This document shows, piece by piece, positions 1-6,715 of a DNA stretch of 10,124 nt. The notes under the pieces were generated by a model that worked only from the letters and a program-made list of their open reading frames with translations, was not told the DNA's origin and made no database searches. The stretch's first letter is position 1; each line of letters starts with the position of its first letter. The stretch lies in the NCBI GenBank assembly GCA_937873255.1, contig CALMVM010000393.1:1-10124 (forward strand), written 5' to 3'. The DNA is from an uncultured Verrucomicrobiota bacterium. GTDB taxonomy: Bacteria; Verrucomicrobiota; Verrucomicrobiia; Chthoniobacterales; SZAS-18. The position numbers and the translations under genes were made by a program.

Positions 1-1216
1 GCGTCTTGCCCCGGGGCGAGGTGAGGTCGAATTGCCCGCCGAGTCGCTCGATTTGGAAATCGAAGAAATCCTGCGCCGCGCCGATGCGTTCCGCGAACGC
101 CTCCACACCCCGCTGGCGGATCAGTGAATCCGGGTCCTCGCCCGCCGGCATCGTCGCCACACGCACGGTGACGTTTGCCTCCAACAGCGTCGCCAGCGAG
201 CGTTCCGCTGCCTTCTGGCCGGCAGCGTCGGAGTCGAAGCACAACACCACCTCCTCGACGTGGCGCTTGAGGATGCGGGCCTGTTGATCGGTGAACGCCG
301 TGCCCTGCGGCGCGGTGACGTTCTTGATGCCCGCCTCGTAAGCCGTGATGAGATCGATCTGACCCTCGCAAACGATGGCGAAGCCGGCTTCTAGCAACGC
401 GGCCTTCGCCATGTGCAAACCGAAGAGCACCTTGCCCTTGGTAAAGAGCAGTGTCTCGGGCGAATTGACATACTTTGCGGCCTTGGCGTCGGGTGTGAGC
501 ACCCGCCCGCTGAACGCGATCACCTCGCCCGACTCGTTGCAGATCGGAAACATCAGCCGGTCGCGGAACCGGTCGCGCACGCGGGACTTCCGCAAAAATT
601 GATCGGTCAACTCCACCGACGGGTCCGGTTCGTCCGCCAATTTCACGAGGCCGCTCTTGATGACCTCCTCCTTGCGAAAACCGTTCTCGCCGCTCCAATT
701 CAAGCACGTGTCCCAGCTTTCCGGCGCGTACCCGATCTGCCAGCGGGCGGCCACCTCGCCGGTGAGGCCGCGCGCTTTGAGATAGGCACGCGCGTGCTCG
801 GCGGCCGGGGTCTTCATGAGATTGCGGTGAAACCACGCCGCCGCCTGCCCGTGCAGCGCGAGCAACCGGCGGCGCAACTCTCCGAGCCCGCGCTCCTCCG
901 GCCGGCCGAACTGCTCCTCGACAATCGTGATGTTCGCCCGCTCCGCCAACCGGCGCACGGCGGCGGGGAACTCAATGTTCTCGTGCAACTGCACGAATTT
1001 GAGCACCGTCCCACCCACACCGCAGCCGAAGCAATGGAAATACTGCCGCGAGGGGCTGACGCTGAACGACGGCGATTTCTCCCGGTGGAAGGGGCACAAC
1101 CCGACCCGATTGGCCCCGGCGCGCTTGAGCGGACCGATCCGGCTCTCGATCACCTCGACGATGTCGTTGGCGGCGGCGACCTGCTCGATGGTTTCCTGCG
1201 GGATCATGAACGACAT
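1..1216 (-). CDS. dnaG: DNA primase DnaG, N-terminal 405 residues (3' end outside window)
   Basis: Makes RNA primers for Okazaki fragments and replication restart, working with the replicative helicase at the fork. Translation of the minus strand from the ATG at 1214-1216 shows the CHC2 zinc-binding domain at the N-terminus (Cys41, His44, Cys62, Cys65, in CPFH...HCFGCG). The catalytic-core segment FRDRLMFPI at about residues 217-225 and the KYVNSPET basic stretch at 248-255 follow. The TOPRIM fold comes next, with CEGQIDLI (Glu284) and the metal-binding FDSDAAG (Asp328, Asp330). About 405 of the usual 580-650 residues are visible; the C-terminal helicase-binding domain lies off the left edge. 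A second in-frame ATG three codons in (1205-1207) could be the true start; neither has a Shine-Dalgarno. The gene diverges from the LptF/G-type permease across a 72-bp gap. Identity is secure. Confidence -1.
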   Translation of the reverse strand, partial: MSFMIPQETIEQVAAANDIVEVIESRIGPLKRAGANRVGLCPFHREKSPSFSVSPSRQYFHCFGCGVGGTVLKFVQLHENIEFPAAVRRLAERANITIVEEQFGRPEERGLGELRRRLLALHGQAAAWFHRNLMKTPAAEHARAYLKARGLTGEVAARWQIGYAPESWDTCLNWSGENGFRKEEVIKSGLVKLADEPDPSVELTDQFLRKSRVRDRFRDRLMFPICNESGEVIAFSGRVLTPDAKAAKYVNSPETLLFTKGKVLFGLHMAKAALLEAGFAIVCEGQIDLITAYEAGIKNVTAPQGTAFTDQQARILKRHVEEVVLCFDSDAAGQKAAERSLATLLEANVTVRVATMPAGEDPDSLIRQRGVEAFAERIGAAQDFFDFQIERLGGQFDLTSPRGKT

Positions 1217-1220
1217 TGAG

Positions 1221-1249
1221 CATTGCGCCGGGCGGCGGCATCCGCAATG
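1221..1249. repeat. 7-bp inverted repeat in the dnaG/permease divergent gap
   Basis: CATTGCG at 1221-1227 is matched by CGCAATG at 1243-1249 with a 15-nt spacer, so the arm centres are about 22 bp apart, two helical turns. It lies in the only stretch (1217-1288) that can hold promoters for both dnaG and the permease gene. It could be a dimer operator or chance; no clear -35/-10 pair was found in this gap for either gene. Confidence -1.
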
Positions 1250-1288
1250 GTCCGTCGTCGCTTTTGCCCGTTAAACCCCGTCGCCGAC

Positions 1289-2473
1289 ATGCTGCGCCTC
1301 TTCGACCGCTACCTGGGACGCGAAATCCTCATTTCGTCGTTCTTCGCGGTGTGCGTGCTCAACATCGTGCTCGTGCTCGGACAGATTTTCCGGCGGCTGT
1401 TCGGCTACATTATCGATCACAACGTGCCGATGTACTACATCGTCACGATCATCGTGTCCTTCCTGCCGGCGGCGCTGGTTTACAGCATCCCGTGGGGTTT
1501 TCTGACCGCCGTGCTCCTGGTATTCGGCCGCATGTCGGCGGCGAACGAACTGACCGCCATGCGCTCGGCGGGGATCAGCGTGGCGCGGATCGCGCGGCCG
1601 ATGCTTTTGCTCGCGGCGGCGGCCTCGGCGTTGTGCCTCTGGATCGATCTCTACGTCGCGCCGCGGTCCCTGCAAAACCTGCAAACGGCGTTCGTCGAGA
1701 TGGCGACCAGCAACCCGTCGGCGGCGTTCACGGGCGATCAGGTCATCAACGAATTCCCGGGCCGGAAAATCTTCATCGGCAAGAAGTCGGACAACCAGCT
1801 CGAAAACATCCGCGTTTTCGAGCTGGACGAAAACAACAAGCCGTTCCGGGTCGTGTTCGCCAGAACCGGCACGCTCGAAACCGACCACGCGCAGCGGCAG
1901 ATCGTCATGAATCTGACCGGCAGCCGGCTCGAACAGCGTGACTACCGGCAGCCCGGCGACCTCACGAAGATCCGCGACGGCAACCTGATCGGCAATTTTT
2001 CGCTGGCGATCCCGCTGGACGACCTTTTCACCAAGAAACAGGGCCGCCGCAAACTGGAGTCCTACACGTACGACGAACTGCGCTCCGAACTGTCCGCCAA
2101 ACGCCGACAACTCGCGGCCAACCGCGACACGCTCAAGGCCACCCGCGACGAAGACCTCCGCAAGACCACGCGCGCCGAGGCCGCGCAAGTCACGGCGCTC
2201 GGCACCGAACTCAACAAGCGTTTCTCCTTCTCGCTGGCCTGCGTGACTTTCGCGCTCATCGGCATCCCGCTGGGCATCACCGCGCAACGGCAGGAGACCA
2301 CCGCCGGCTTCGCGTTGAGCCTGTTGGTGGCGCTGGCTTATTTCGTGATCATCATCGTGGTCAACGCATTCCGCGAAAACGCGCACGTCCACCCCGAACT
2401 GCTGATCTGGTTGCCGAACCTGATCTTCCTACTACTCGGCGGGATTTTGTTCTACCGGGTCAACCGGCGCTAA
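1289..2473 (+). CDS. LptF/LptG-family permease (lipopolysaccharide export)
   Basis: Inner-membrane permease subunit of the LptB2FG-type ABC transporter, which extracts lipopolysaccharide from the inner membrane for transfer across the periplasm. At 394 residues it has the family layout. Transmembrane helices lie at about residues 13-33, 51-78 and 102-123. A large soluble periplasmic domain at about 124-310 ends in a charged, probably helical stretch (262-310). Three more helices follow at about 312-332, 339-360 and 370-389. The cytoplasmic loop RMSAANELTAMRSAGIS (81-97) is the conserved family signature that couples to the ATPase. I chose the ATG at 1289 because MLRLFDRYLGREI matches the usual N-terminus; a TTG at 1223 and an ATG at 1247 upstream in frame would add an arginine-rich, unlikely extension. 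Whether it is LptF or LptG cannot be decided, and no partner permease or ATPase is adjacent. Its stop is 3 bp from the stop of the convergent aroF. Confidence -1.
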   Translation: MLRLFDRYLGREILISSFFAVCVLNIVLVLGQIFRRLFGYIIDHNVPMYYIVTIIVSFLPAALVYSIPWGFLTAVLLVFGRMSAANELTAMRSAGISVARIARPMLLLAAAASALCLWIDLYVAPRSLQNLQTAFVEMATSNPSAAFTGDQVINEFPGRKIFIGKKSDNQLENIRVFELDENNKPFRVVFARTGTLETDHAQRQIVMNLTGSRLEQRDYRQPGDLTKIRDGNLIGNFSLAIPLDDLFTKKQGRRKLESYTYDELRSELSAKRRQLAANRDTLKATRDEDLRKTTRAEAAQVTALGTELNKRFSFSLACVTFALIGIPLGITAQRQETTAGFALSLLVALAYFVIIIVVNAFRENAHVHPELLIWLPNLIFLLLGGILFYRVNRR

Positions 2474-2476
2474 GTC

Positions 2477-3496
2477 TCAGACCGTCGTCCTGCCGGTGGC
2501 GCTCAGGAAGGGTTGAAGACCCTTCATCAGTTTGTCGAACAACGCAAAATCGACCTGCTGCTGACCGTCGCTGAGCGCCTCGGCGGGGTTCGGATGAACC
2601 TCGATGATCAGTCCGTCCGCGCCGACGGCCACGGCCCCCGCGCAGAGCGTCGGCACGAGGTCGGCCCGCCCGCAGCCCTGGCTCGGATCGACGATCACCG
2701 GCAGGTGGCTCTCGCGCTTGACGGCGGCGACAGCCGCGAGATCGAGGGTGTTGCGCGTGTACGTCTCGAATGTGCGGATGCCGCGCTCGCAGAGGATGAC
2801 GTTCGGATTCCCGCTGCTGAGAATGTACTCGGCCCCCAGCAGCCATTCCTCGATGCGCTGGCTCAACCCGCGCTTGAGCAGGATCGGCTTGCCCGTGCGC
2901 GCGGCGGCGACGAGCAGGCGGAAATTCTGGGCGTTGCGCGCGCCGATCTGGATGATGTCGGCGGTCTCCGCGACGGCGTCGGTGTCGTGCTCGCTGAGCA
3001 ATTCGGTGACGATTTTCAATCCGGTCTCCTGTTTGGCGATCCGCAATAGGCGCAGTCCCTCCTTGCCGAGACCCTGGAACTCGTAAGGCGAGGTGCGGGG
3101 CTTGAACGCGCCGCCGCGCAGGAAGGTCGCCCCGGCGGCCTTGACGGCGCACGCGGTGGCGAGAAGTCCTTCTTCGCTTTCCACCGAGCACGGCCCGGCC
3201 ATGATTGCGAACCCGCTGCCGCCGACCGGCGCGCCGTCGGCGTAAACCACCGTGGACTCGGGCCGGCTTTCGCGGCTGGCGAGCTTGTAGCGTTTTTGCA
3301 CCGGCAGGACGCGTTCGACCTGCGGCAGCGCGTTGAGGCTTTCCAGCGTGTGGTGGGTCGTCTCGTCGCCGATGGCTGCGACGACGGTATGCCGCTCGCC
3401 GGAGATGGGGTGGGCGGTGTACCCGAGTTTTTCGACCTCGGCGATCACCTCGGCGATCTGGGCCTCGGGCGCGTGCGGCTTGATGACGACGATCAT
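2477..3496 (-). CDS. aroF: 3-deoxy-7-phosphoheptulonate (DAHP) synthase, class I beta with N-terminal ferredoxin-like domain
   Basis: Catalyses the first step of the shikimate pathway, condensing phosphoenolpyruvate with erythrose 4-phosphate in the cytoplasm. The 339-residue product matches the Thermotoga maritima type: a ferredoxin-like regulatory domain (about 1-68, starting MIVVIKPHA) followed by the TIM barrel. Barrel motifs are AGPCSVES (100-107), RGGAFKPRTSPYEFQG (127-142), QIGARNAQNF (183-192), KPILLKRG (203-210), CERGIRTFE (236-244), PVIVDPSQGCG (266-276) and EVHPNPAEALSDG (299-311). The metal ligands by family are Cys103, His, Glu299 and Asp310; at the His position this protein has Gln273, which is unusual. 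There is no fused chorismate mutase. An in-frame ATG at 3569-3571 would add 25 residues overlapping the kinase stop, but the family N-terminus starts at MIVV. It lies 71 bp downstream of the kinase gene, in the same direction. Confidence -1.
   Translation of the reverse strand: MIVVIKPHAPEAQIAEVIAEVEKLGYTAHPISGERHTVVAAIGDETTHHTLESLNALPQVERVLPVQKRYKLASRESRPESTVVYADGAPVGGSGFAIMAGPCSVESEEGLLATACAVKAAGATFLRGGAFKPRTSPYEFQGLGKEGLRLLRIAKQETGLKIVTELLSEHDTDAVAETADIIQIGARNAQNFRLLVAAARTGKPILLKRGLSQRIEEWLLGAEYILSSGNPNVILCERGIRTFETYTRNTLDLAAVAAVKRESHLPVIVDPSQGCGRADLVPTLCAGAVAVGADGLIIEVHPNPAEALSDGQQQVDFALFDKLMKGLQPFLSATGRTTV
2507..2525 (+). terminator. Possible hairpin terminator for the LptF/G gene, inside the aroF 3' end
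   Basis: GAAGGGT (2507-2513) and ACCCTTC (2519-2525) form a perfect 7-bp stem with a 5-nt loop, 33 bp beyond the permease stop. The following bases are only weakly T-rich, so it is not a textbook intrinsic terminator. It also encodes aroF residues on the other strand, so it may simply reflect coding sequence. Confidence -1.
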
Positions 3497-3504
3497 GCGA
3501 TATG

Positions 3505-3546
3505 GTCCGCGCGGACGGCAACGAGCGCGTCCGGGGATCGGGACGC
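3505..3546 (-). promoter_or_regulatory. Two hairpins in the aroF leader
   Basis: Reading toward aroF there is a 6-bp stem (GCGTCC/GGACGC, 3527-3532 with 3541-3546, 8-nt loop). It is followed by a perfect 12-bp palindrome GTCCGCGCGGAC at 3505-3516, whose last bases are the only weak ribosome-binding candidate (GGA, about 9 nt before the ATG). CGGAC of the first stem could instead pair with GTCCG of the second, so the two could be mutually exclusive. In sequence this GC-rich such structures also arise by chance; no leader peptide or known riboswitch was recognised. Confidence -1.
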
Positions 3547-3571
3547 TACACGAAGCGGCGGGCTCGATCAA
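3543..3571 (-). promoter_or_regulatory. Weak candidate promoter for aroF
   Basis: On the minus strand TTGATC (3566-3571) and TAGCGT (3543-3548) are separated by 17 nt. The -35 overlaps the kinase stop codon. Match to consensus is partial (4 of 6 and 3 of 6), so aroF may equally be read through from the kinase gene. Confidence -1.
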
Positions 3572-6528
3572 TCGCCGCCGTCGGTTTGCAGCGGCTCCGG
3601 GTTCGGGCTGGGCCGACGCGGCGCGGCCTGGGAGGTTCCATCGGGATCGAACGGCGCCGGCTGCCGGACGCGCCGGGCAGGGGTCGGCTGCGCGAGGAAG
3701 GGCTCGGGCCCTCGCGCGGTCGGCGAAGGGCCGGCGGACGGGCTGGGAAAATGGACCGGCGCGTTGCCGCTCGGGATCGGCGTGGTGCGGCGCGGGGTGG
3801 AGCTCGGAGAATGGCGGTTCTTCGCGCTGGCGGAGGGCGATGTCTCCGCCGAGGGCACGAGGGTCGGTGGGATCATGTGGATTTCATCGACGGCGGTGAG
3901 CTGGTCGGTATCCAGATGCAGGGTGTGACGGACCTCCGGCCAGTTGCGGTAATGCGCGACGAGTTGGTGGTCGCCCGGCGTGAGGCTGACTTCTAGCGGC
4001 GGCGTGCCGAGGAGTTTGCCGGCCATGCTAATCTCGGCCCCGCCCGTTTTGTTCTCGACGCGCACTTTGACCAAGATTTCGCGCGGCGCGGGCGTCGGCG
4101 ACAGCGGCGGCGGAGTGGTGGCGATCGCTTCCACCGGCGTCGGCGCAGCCGCGACCGGGGCGGCGGTCGGAGTTCCCCGACGCACCGGCGAATCGTTGGG
4201 CGTAGCACGAGCGGAGGGAGAATTCTTTGGGCTGGACACCGTCGGGCTGGTCGAGGGCTTCGGCGTCGCCGCCTGCTCGCGTGGCCGCGGGGAAGGGGTT
4301 TTCGGCCTCGTCGGGTGGCGCGTGATCACCGCGAATAAAATGACCGCGCCGACCAGGACCAGCACGCCTGCTACGATCACCACGGCCAACCACGCGCCGT
4401 AGCGCCCGCCGTTCGACACGAGTGCCAGCCGCTCGGAGACGCTCGTTCGCGAGGCGAACGGTTCCCGGTCCTCATCGTCTTCCGACGGGCCGTGGGAGCC
4501 GTCCGCGCCGTCTTGGAAACCGGACGCGACCGCCGGGCGCGCGGTTGGCCGTACGCCCCGCGCGCCGTTGGACGCCGGCGGCGTCGGACTCGGGGACGCC
4601 GCGACGCTCGCGGAACGCTCGGGAAGCTCATCGGGCGACAAAACCTTGCCGCCCGTCGCGGTCGCCAGCGCGACATAAAACTCGCGGCACGTTTCGTCGG
4701 AGGAAGGCTCTTCCGCCAACGTACCTTGGAGGACAGCGTTGGCTTGTTCACTCAGAACACGCAGCGAAACGTACTTGGTCGGTTTGTCCGAACCGGCCTC
4801 AACGACCGCCGACGCGCCGCCCAAAATTTCGTACACGGTGCGCGCCAGCGCACGGCGGTAATTCGCGACGAACAATTCTGCGGGGCCATCGAGGCGGAGG
4901 TCGCGGTCCACCGCAGGCGTCGCCCCGGGCAGGTGGGTTAGATCACCCCCCCAGGTCGAGGTTTCCAAACCGCCGGGGTTCGCCCCGAGGGGATTCGCTT
5001 TGAGAACCCAGCGCGGCCATTCCGCGAGCGGCTTGGACATGAGCGCGCGGACCGCCTCGTCGCCGCCCACCGCCGCGTTGAGCGACGGAAAATGGACGTG
5101 AAGTTGGTGCAACGACAGGTCGAGACGTTCCAGCTTGCATCCGGCCGCGTGGTCCACCGCCGACGCCGCCTGCGCGAGGATTTGCAACGTCTCGGCGAGC
5201 GGCAGCGCGCCGCCACGCACGGCGAGGAGGTCCAAAAGGGTGAAGCCGCGCAGCCATTCCTCGACCAGAAAATCCACCGAACGCGAATTCAACCGCTCGA
5301 ACGCGTGGAGGCGGATCAGGTTGGCGTGCGGCGCGGCCTGGATCGACTGAAACTCTCCTTCCAGGGCGTCGCGCCGCGCCGGATCGGCGGTCATCTCCGG
5401 ACGAAAAATCTTCAGCGCGCGAGTTTCGTCGCGGGCCGCGCGGTCGGTGATTTCGTAGACCTGCCCGCTGTTGCCCTCGCCGACGAGACGCAACAACTCG
5501 TAGCGGCCTTTGAGGATCATCCCCGCCCCGAGTTCGCGGGGGGCTGCGCCGGGTCGCGCCGGCTCAGCGGGAGGATTTGCTTCCGGCGGTCGCCCGGTGG
5601 GCCGGGGGACGACGGAAGAAGACGCAAGGTCGCGTGAACCATCCGGCGCGGCCAAACGCTCGCGGCAGGTGTCGATCTCCTGACGCAACTCCACGGCCGT
5701 CTGCGGACGCCGCGCGGGGTTTTTCTCCAGCATGCGCGCAAGCAAGTTGCGCACAGGCGCGGGCACGCCGGCGGGCAGGTGGTCCCACGGCGGCGGCTTA
5801 GTGGCGTGCTGCTGGAAGATGGAGGCGACCGTGCCGCTGAACGGCGGCTTGCCCGCGAGCAGGAACCACGCGGTCACGCCGAGGCTGTAGATGTCCGAGC
5901 GCGCGTCGGCCGGTTTTTCCGCCATCTGTTCCGGGCTGGAATAGACCGGCGTGCCGACGAAGCCGTTCGCGGTCAGGTTGCCCGGTTCGTCGTCGACGGC
6001 CGCGGCCCGGGCGAGCCCGAAGTCGATCAGCTTGACCACGCGATGGTCGTCGTCGTCCTCGTGCACGACCATCAGGTTGCCCGGCTTGATGTCGCGGTGG
6101 ATGACCCCCTGACGCGCCGCCGCCGCCAGCGCGCGTGCCACCTGCAGCATCACGAGCAACGCCGCGTCCGGCGAAAGCGGGCCCTGTCGGCGCACGAGAG
6201 CGTCGAGGGTCTCGCCGTCGATGAACTCCATCGCGTAAAAAAACCGGTCGCCGTCGCTGCCGAGGTGATACACGCTGGCGATGTTGCGGTGGCGCAACCG
6301 CGCGGCGGCGCGCGCCTCGCGGATGAACCGCTCCCGCGCATGCGCGTGGTGGATCAACGCTGGGTTGACCACCTTCAGCGCGACCTCGCAACGCAGGTTC
6401 ACGTCGAACGCCTTGTACGTGACGCCCATCGTCCCCCGGCCCAGTTCCCACGGCGAGCCGTCGGGACGCTTCAGCAGTTTGTAATGCTGATAACGGCTCG
6501 CGGTGCCCGTGGTGCTGGTCAGGTCCAT
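3568..6528 (-). CDS. Membrane Ser/Thr protein kinase with tandem kinase and pseudokinase domains and PEGA-like domain
   Basis: A 986-residue Hanks-type kinase, presumably a membrane signalling receptor. The first kinase domain (about 17-292) is complete: glycine loop GRGTMG (30-35), ALK Lys52, helix-C Glu71, HRDIKPGN (144-151), DFG (169-171), SPE (198-200) and Asp212. A Pro-rich linker leads to a second kinase-like domain (about 343-625). That domain keeps GEGNSG (350-355), Lys373 and Glu392, but it has RLDLSLHQ (468-475) at the catalytic loop, NPL (512-514) in place of DFG and no APE, so it is probably inactive. After a low-complexity stretch comes one transmembrane helix (about 712-735), a Pro/Ser/Thr-rich spacer, a PEGA-like beta domain (about 817-885, with GTPPLEVSLTPGDHQL at 841-856) and a Pro/Ser-rich tail. 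By topology the kinase domains face the cytoplasm and the PEGA part the periplasm. Substrate and stimulus are unknown; no phosphatase or FHA protein is nearby. Confidence -1.
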   Translation of the reverse strand: MDLTSTTGTASRYQHYKLLKRPDGSPWELGRGTMGVTYKAFDVNLRCEVALKVVNPALIHHAHARERFIREARAAARLRHRNIASVYHLGSDGDRFFYAMEFIDGETLDALVRRQGPLSPDAALLVMLQVARALAAAARQGVIHRDIKPGNLMVVHEDDDDHRVVKLIDFGLARAAAVDDEPGNLTANGFVGTPVYSSPEQMAEKPADARSDIYSLGVTAWFLLAGKPPFSGTVASIFQQHATKPPPWDHLPAGVPAPVRNLLARMLEKNPARRPQTAVELRQEIDTCRERLAAPDGSRDLASSSVVPRPTGRPPEANPPAEPARPGAAPRELGAGMILKGRYELLRLVGEGNSGQVYEITDRAARDETRALKIFRPEMTADPARRDALEGEFQSIQAAPHANLIRLHAFERLNSRSVDFLVEEWLRGFTLLDLLAVRGGALPLAETLQILAQAASAVDHAAGCKLERLDLSLHQLHVHFPSLNAAVGGDEAVRALMSKPLAEWPRWVLKANPLGANPGGLETSTWGGDLTHLPGATPAVDRDLRLDGPAELFVANYRRALARTVYEILGGASAVVEAGSDKPTKYVSLRVLSEQANAVLQGTLAEEPSSDETCREFYVALATATGGKVLSPDELPERSASVAASPSPTPPASNGARGVRPTARPAVASGFQDGADGSHGPSEDDEDREPFASRTSVSERLALVSNGGRYGAWLAVVIVAGVLVLVGAVILFAVITRHPTRPKTPSPRPREQAATPKPSTSPTVSSPKNSPSARATPNDSPVRRGTPTAAPVAAAPTPVEAIATTPPPLSPTPAPREILVKVRVENKTGGAEISMAGKLLGTPPLEVSLTPGDHQLVAHYRNWPEVRHTLHLDTDQLTAVDEIHMIPPTLVPSAETSPSASAKNRHSPSSTPRRTTPIPSGNAPVHFPSPSAGPSPTARGPEPFLAQPTPARRVRQPAPFDPDGTSQAAPRRPSPNPEPLQTDGGD

Positions 6529-6543
6529 TTCGATGCTGTCGCC

Positions 6544-6572
6544 AGTGTAGTTGGGGCTCGTCCGCTTGAAAA
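6544..6572 (-). promoter_or_regulatory. Candidate sigma70-like promoter for the kinase gene
   Basis: On the minus strand TTTTCA (6567-6572) and TACACT (6544-6549) lie 17 nt apart, each matching 4 of 6 consensus bases. The predicted transcription start, around 6537, would leave a leader of only about 9 nt before the ATG at 6528, with no Shine-Dalgarno in it. Confidence -1.
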
Positions 6573-6583
6573 CAACAATCCCT

Positions 6584-6612
6584 GGTGGTGCGCGCGGTTT
6601 CGGGGTGGTGCG
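6584..6612. repeat. 9-bp direct repeat in the kinase/cca divergent region
   Basis: GGTGGTGCG occurs at 6584-6592 and again at 6604-6612, start to start 20 bp, close to two helical turns. It lies just upstream of the candidate kinase promoter. A short GGTGG/CCACC stem can form from the second copy. It might be a regulator site; no family could be assigned. The rest of the 187-bp gap (6529-6715) holds only the two candidate promoters listed. Confidence -1.
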
Positions 6613-6673
6613 GTCCCCACCAATGGACGCCGCGACGCCGACCTTGTTCGATCTTTTGCATCACCGGGGGTCG

Positions 6674-6700
6674 TTGCGCCGGGCGGTTTCGTGCTAGGGT
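6674..6700 (+). promoter_or_regulatory. Weak candidate promoter for cca
   Basis: TTGCGC (6674-6679) and TAGGGT (6695-6700) are separated by 15 nt, shorter than the 16-18 ideal. If used, transcription would begin near 6707, about 9 nt before the ATG at 6716. Confidence -1.
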
Positions 6701-6715
6701 GTGGGCTTTCGCGCC

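Noticed and set aside
413..1219. A 268-residue plus-strand frame over dnaG
   Set aside because: Antisense shadow of primase; the zinc-finger and TOPRIM motifs are on the minus strand.
1271..2392. A 373-residue minus-strand open frame antisense to the LptF/G gene
   Set aside because: Composition is typical of a shadow frame and the plus-strand product has six transmembrane helices and family motifs.
2460..3521. A 353-residue minus-strand frame overlapping aroF
   Set aside because: Arg-rich shadow in another frame of aroF; the aroF frame carries every DAHP synthase motif.
3600..4300. Repetitive-looking Pro/Ser/Thr codons, considered as a DNA repeat array
   Set aside because: No exact repeat unit or constant period; this is the low-complexity spacer and tail of the membrane kinase.
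6701..6715. GTG start for cca at 6701
   Set aside because: It lies at the predicted -10/start region, and the ATG at 6716 gives a normal family N-terminus.
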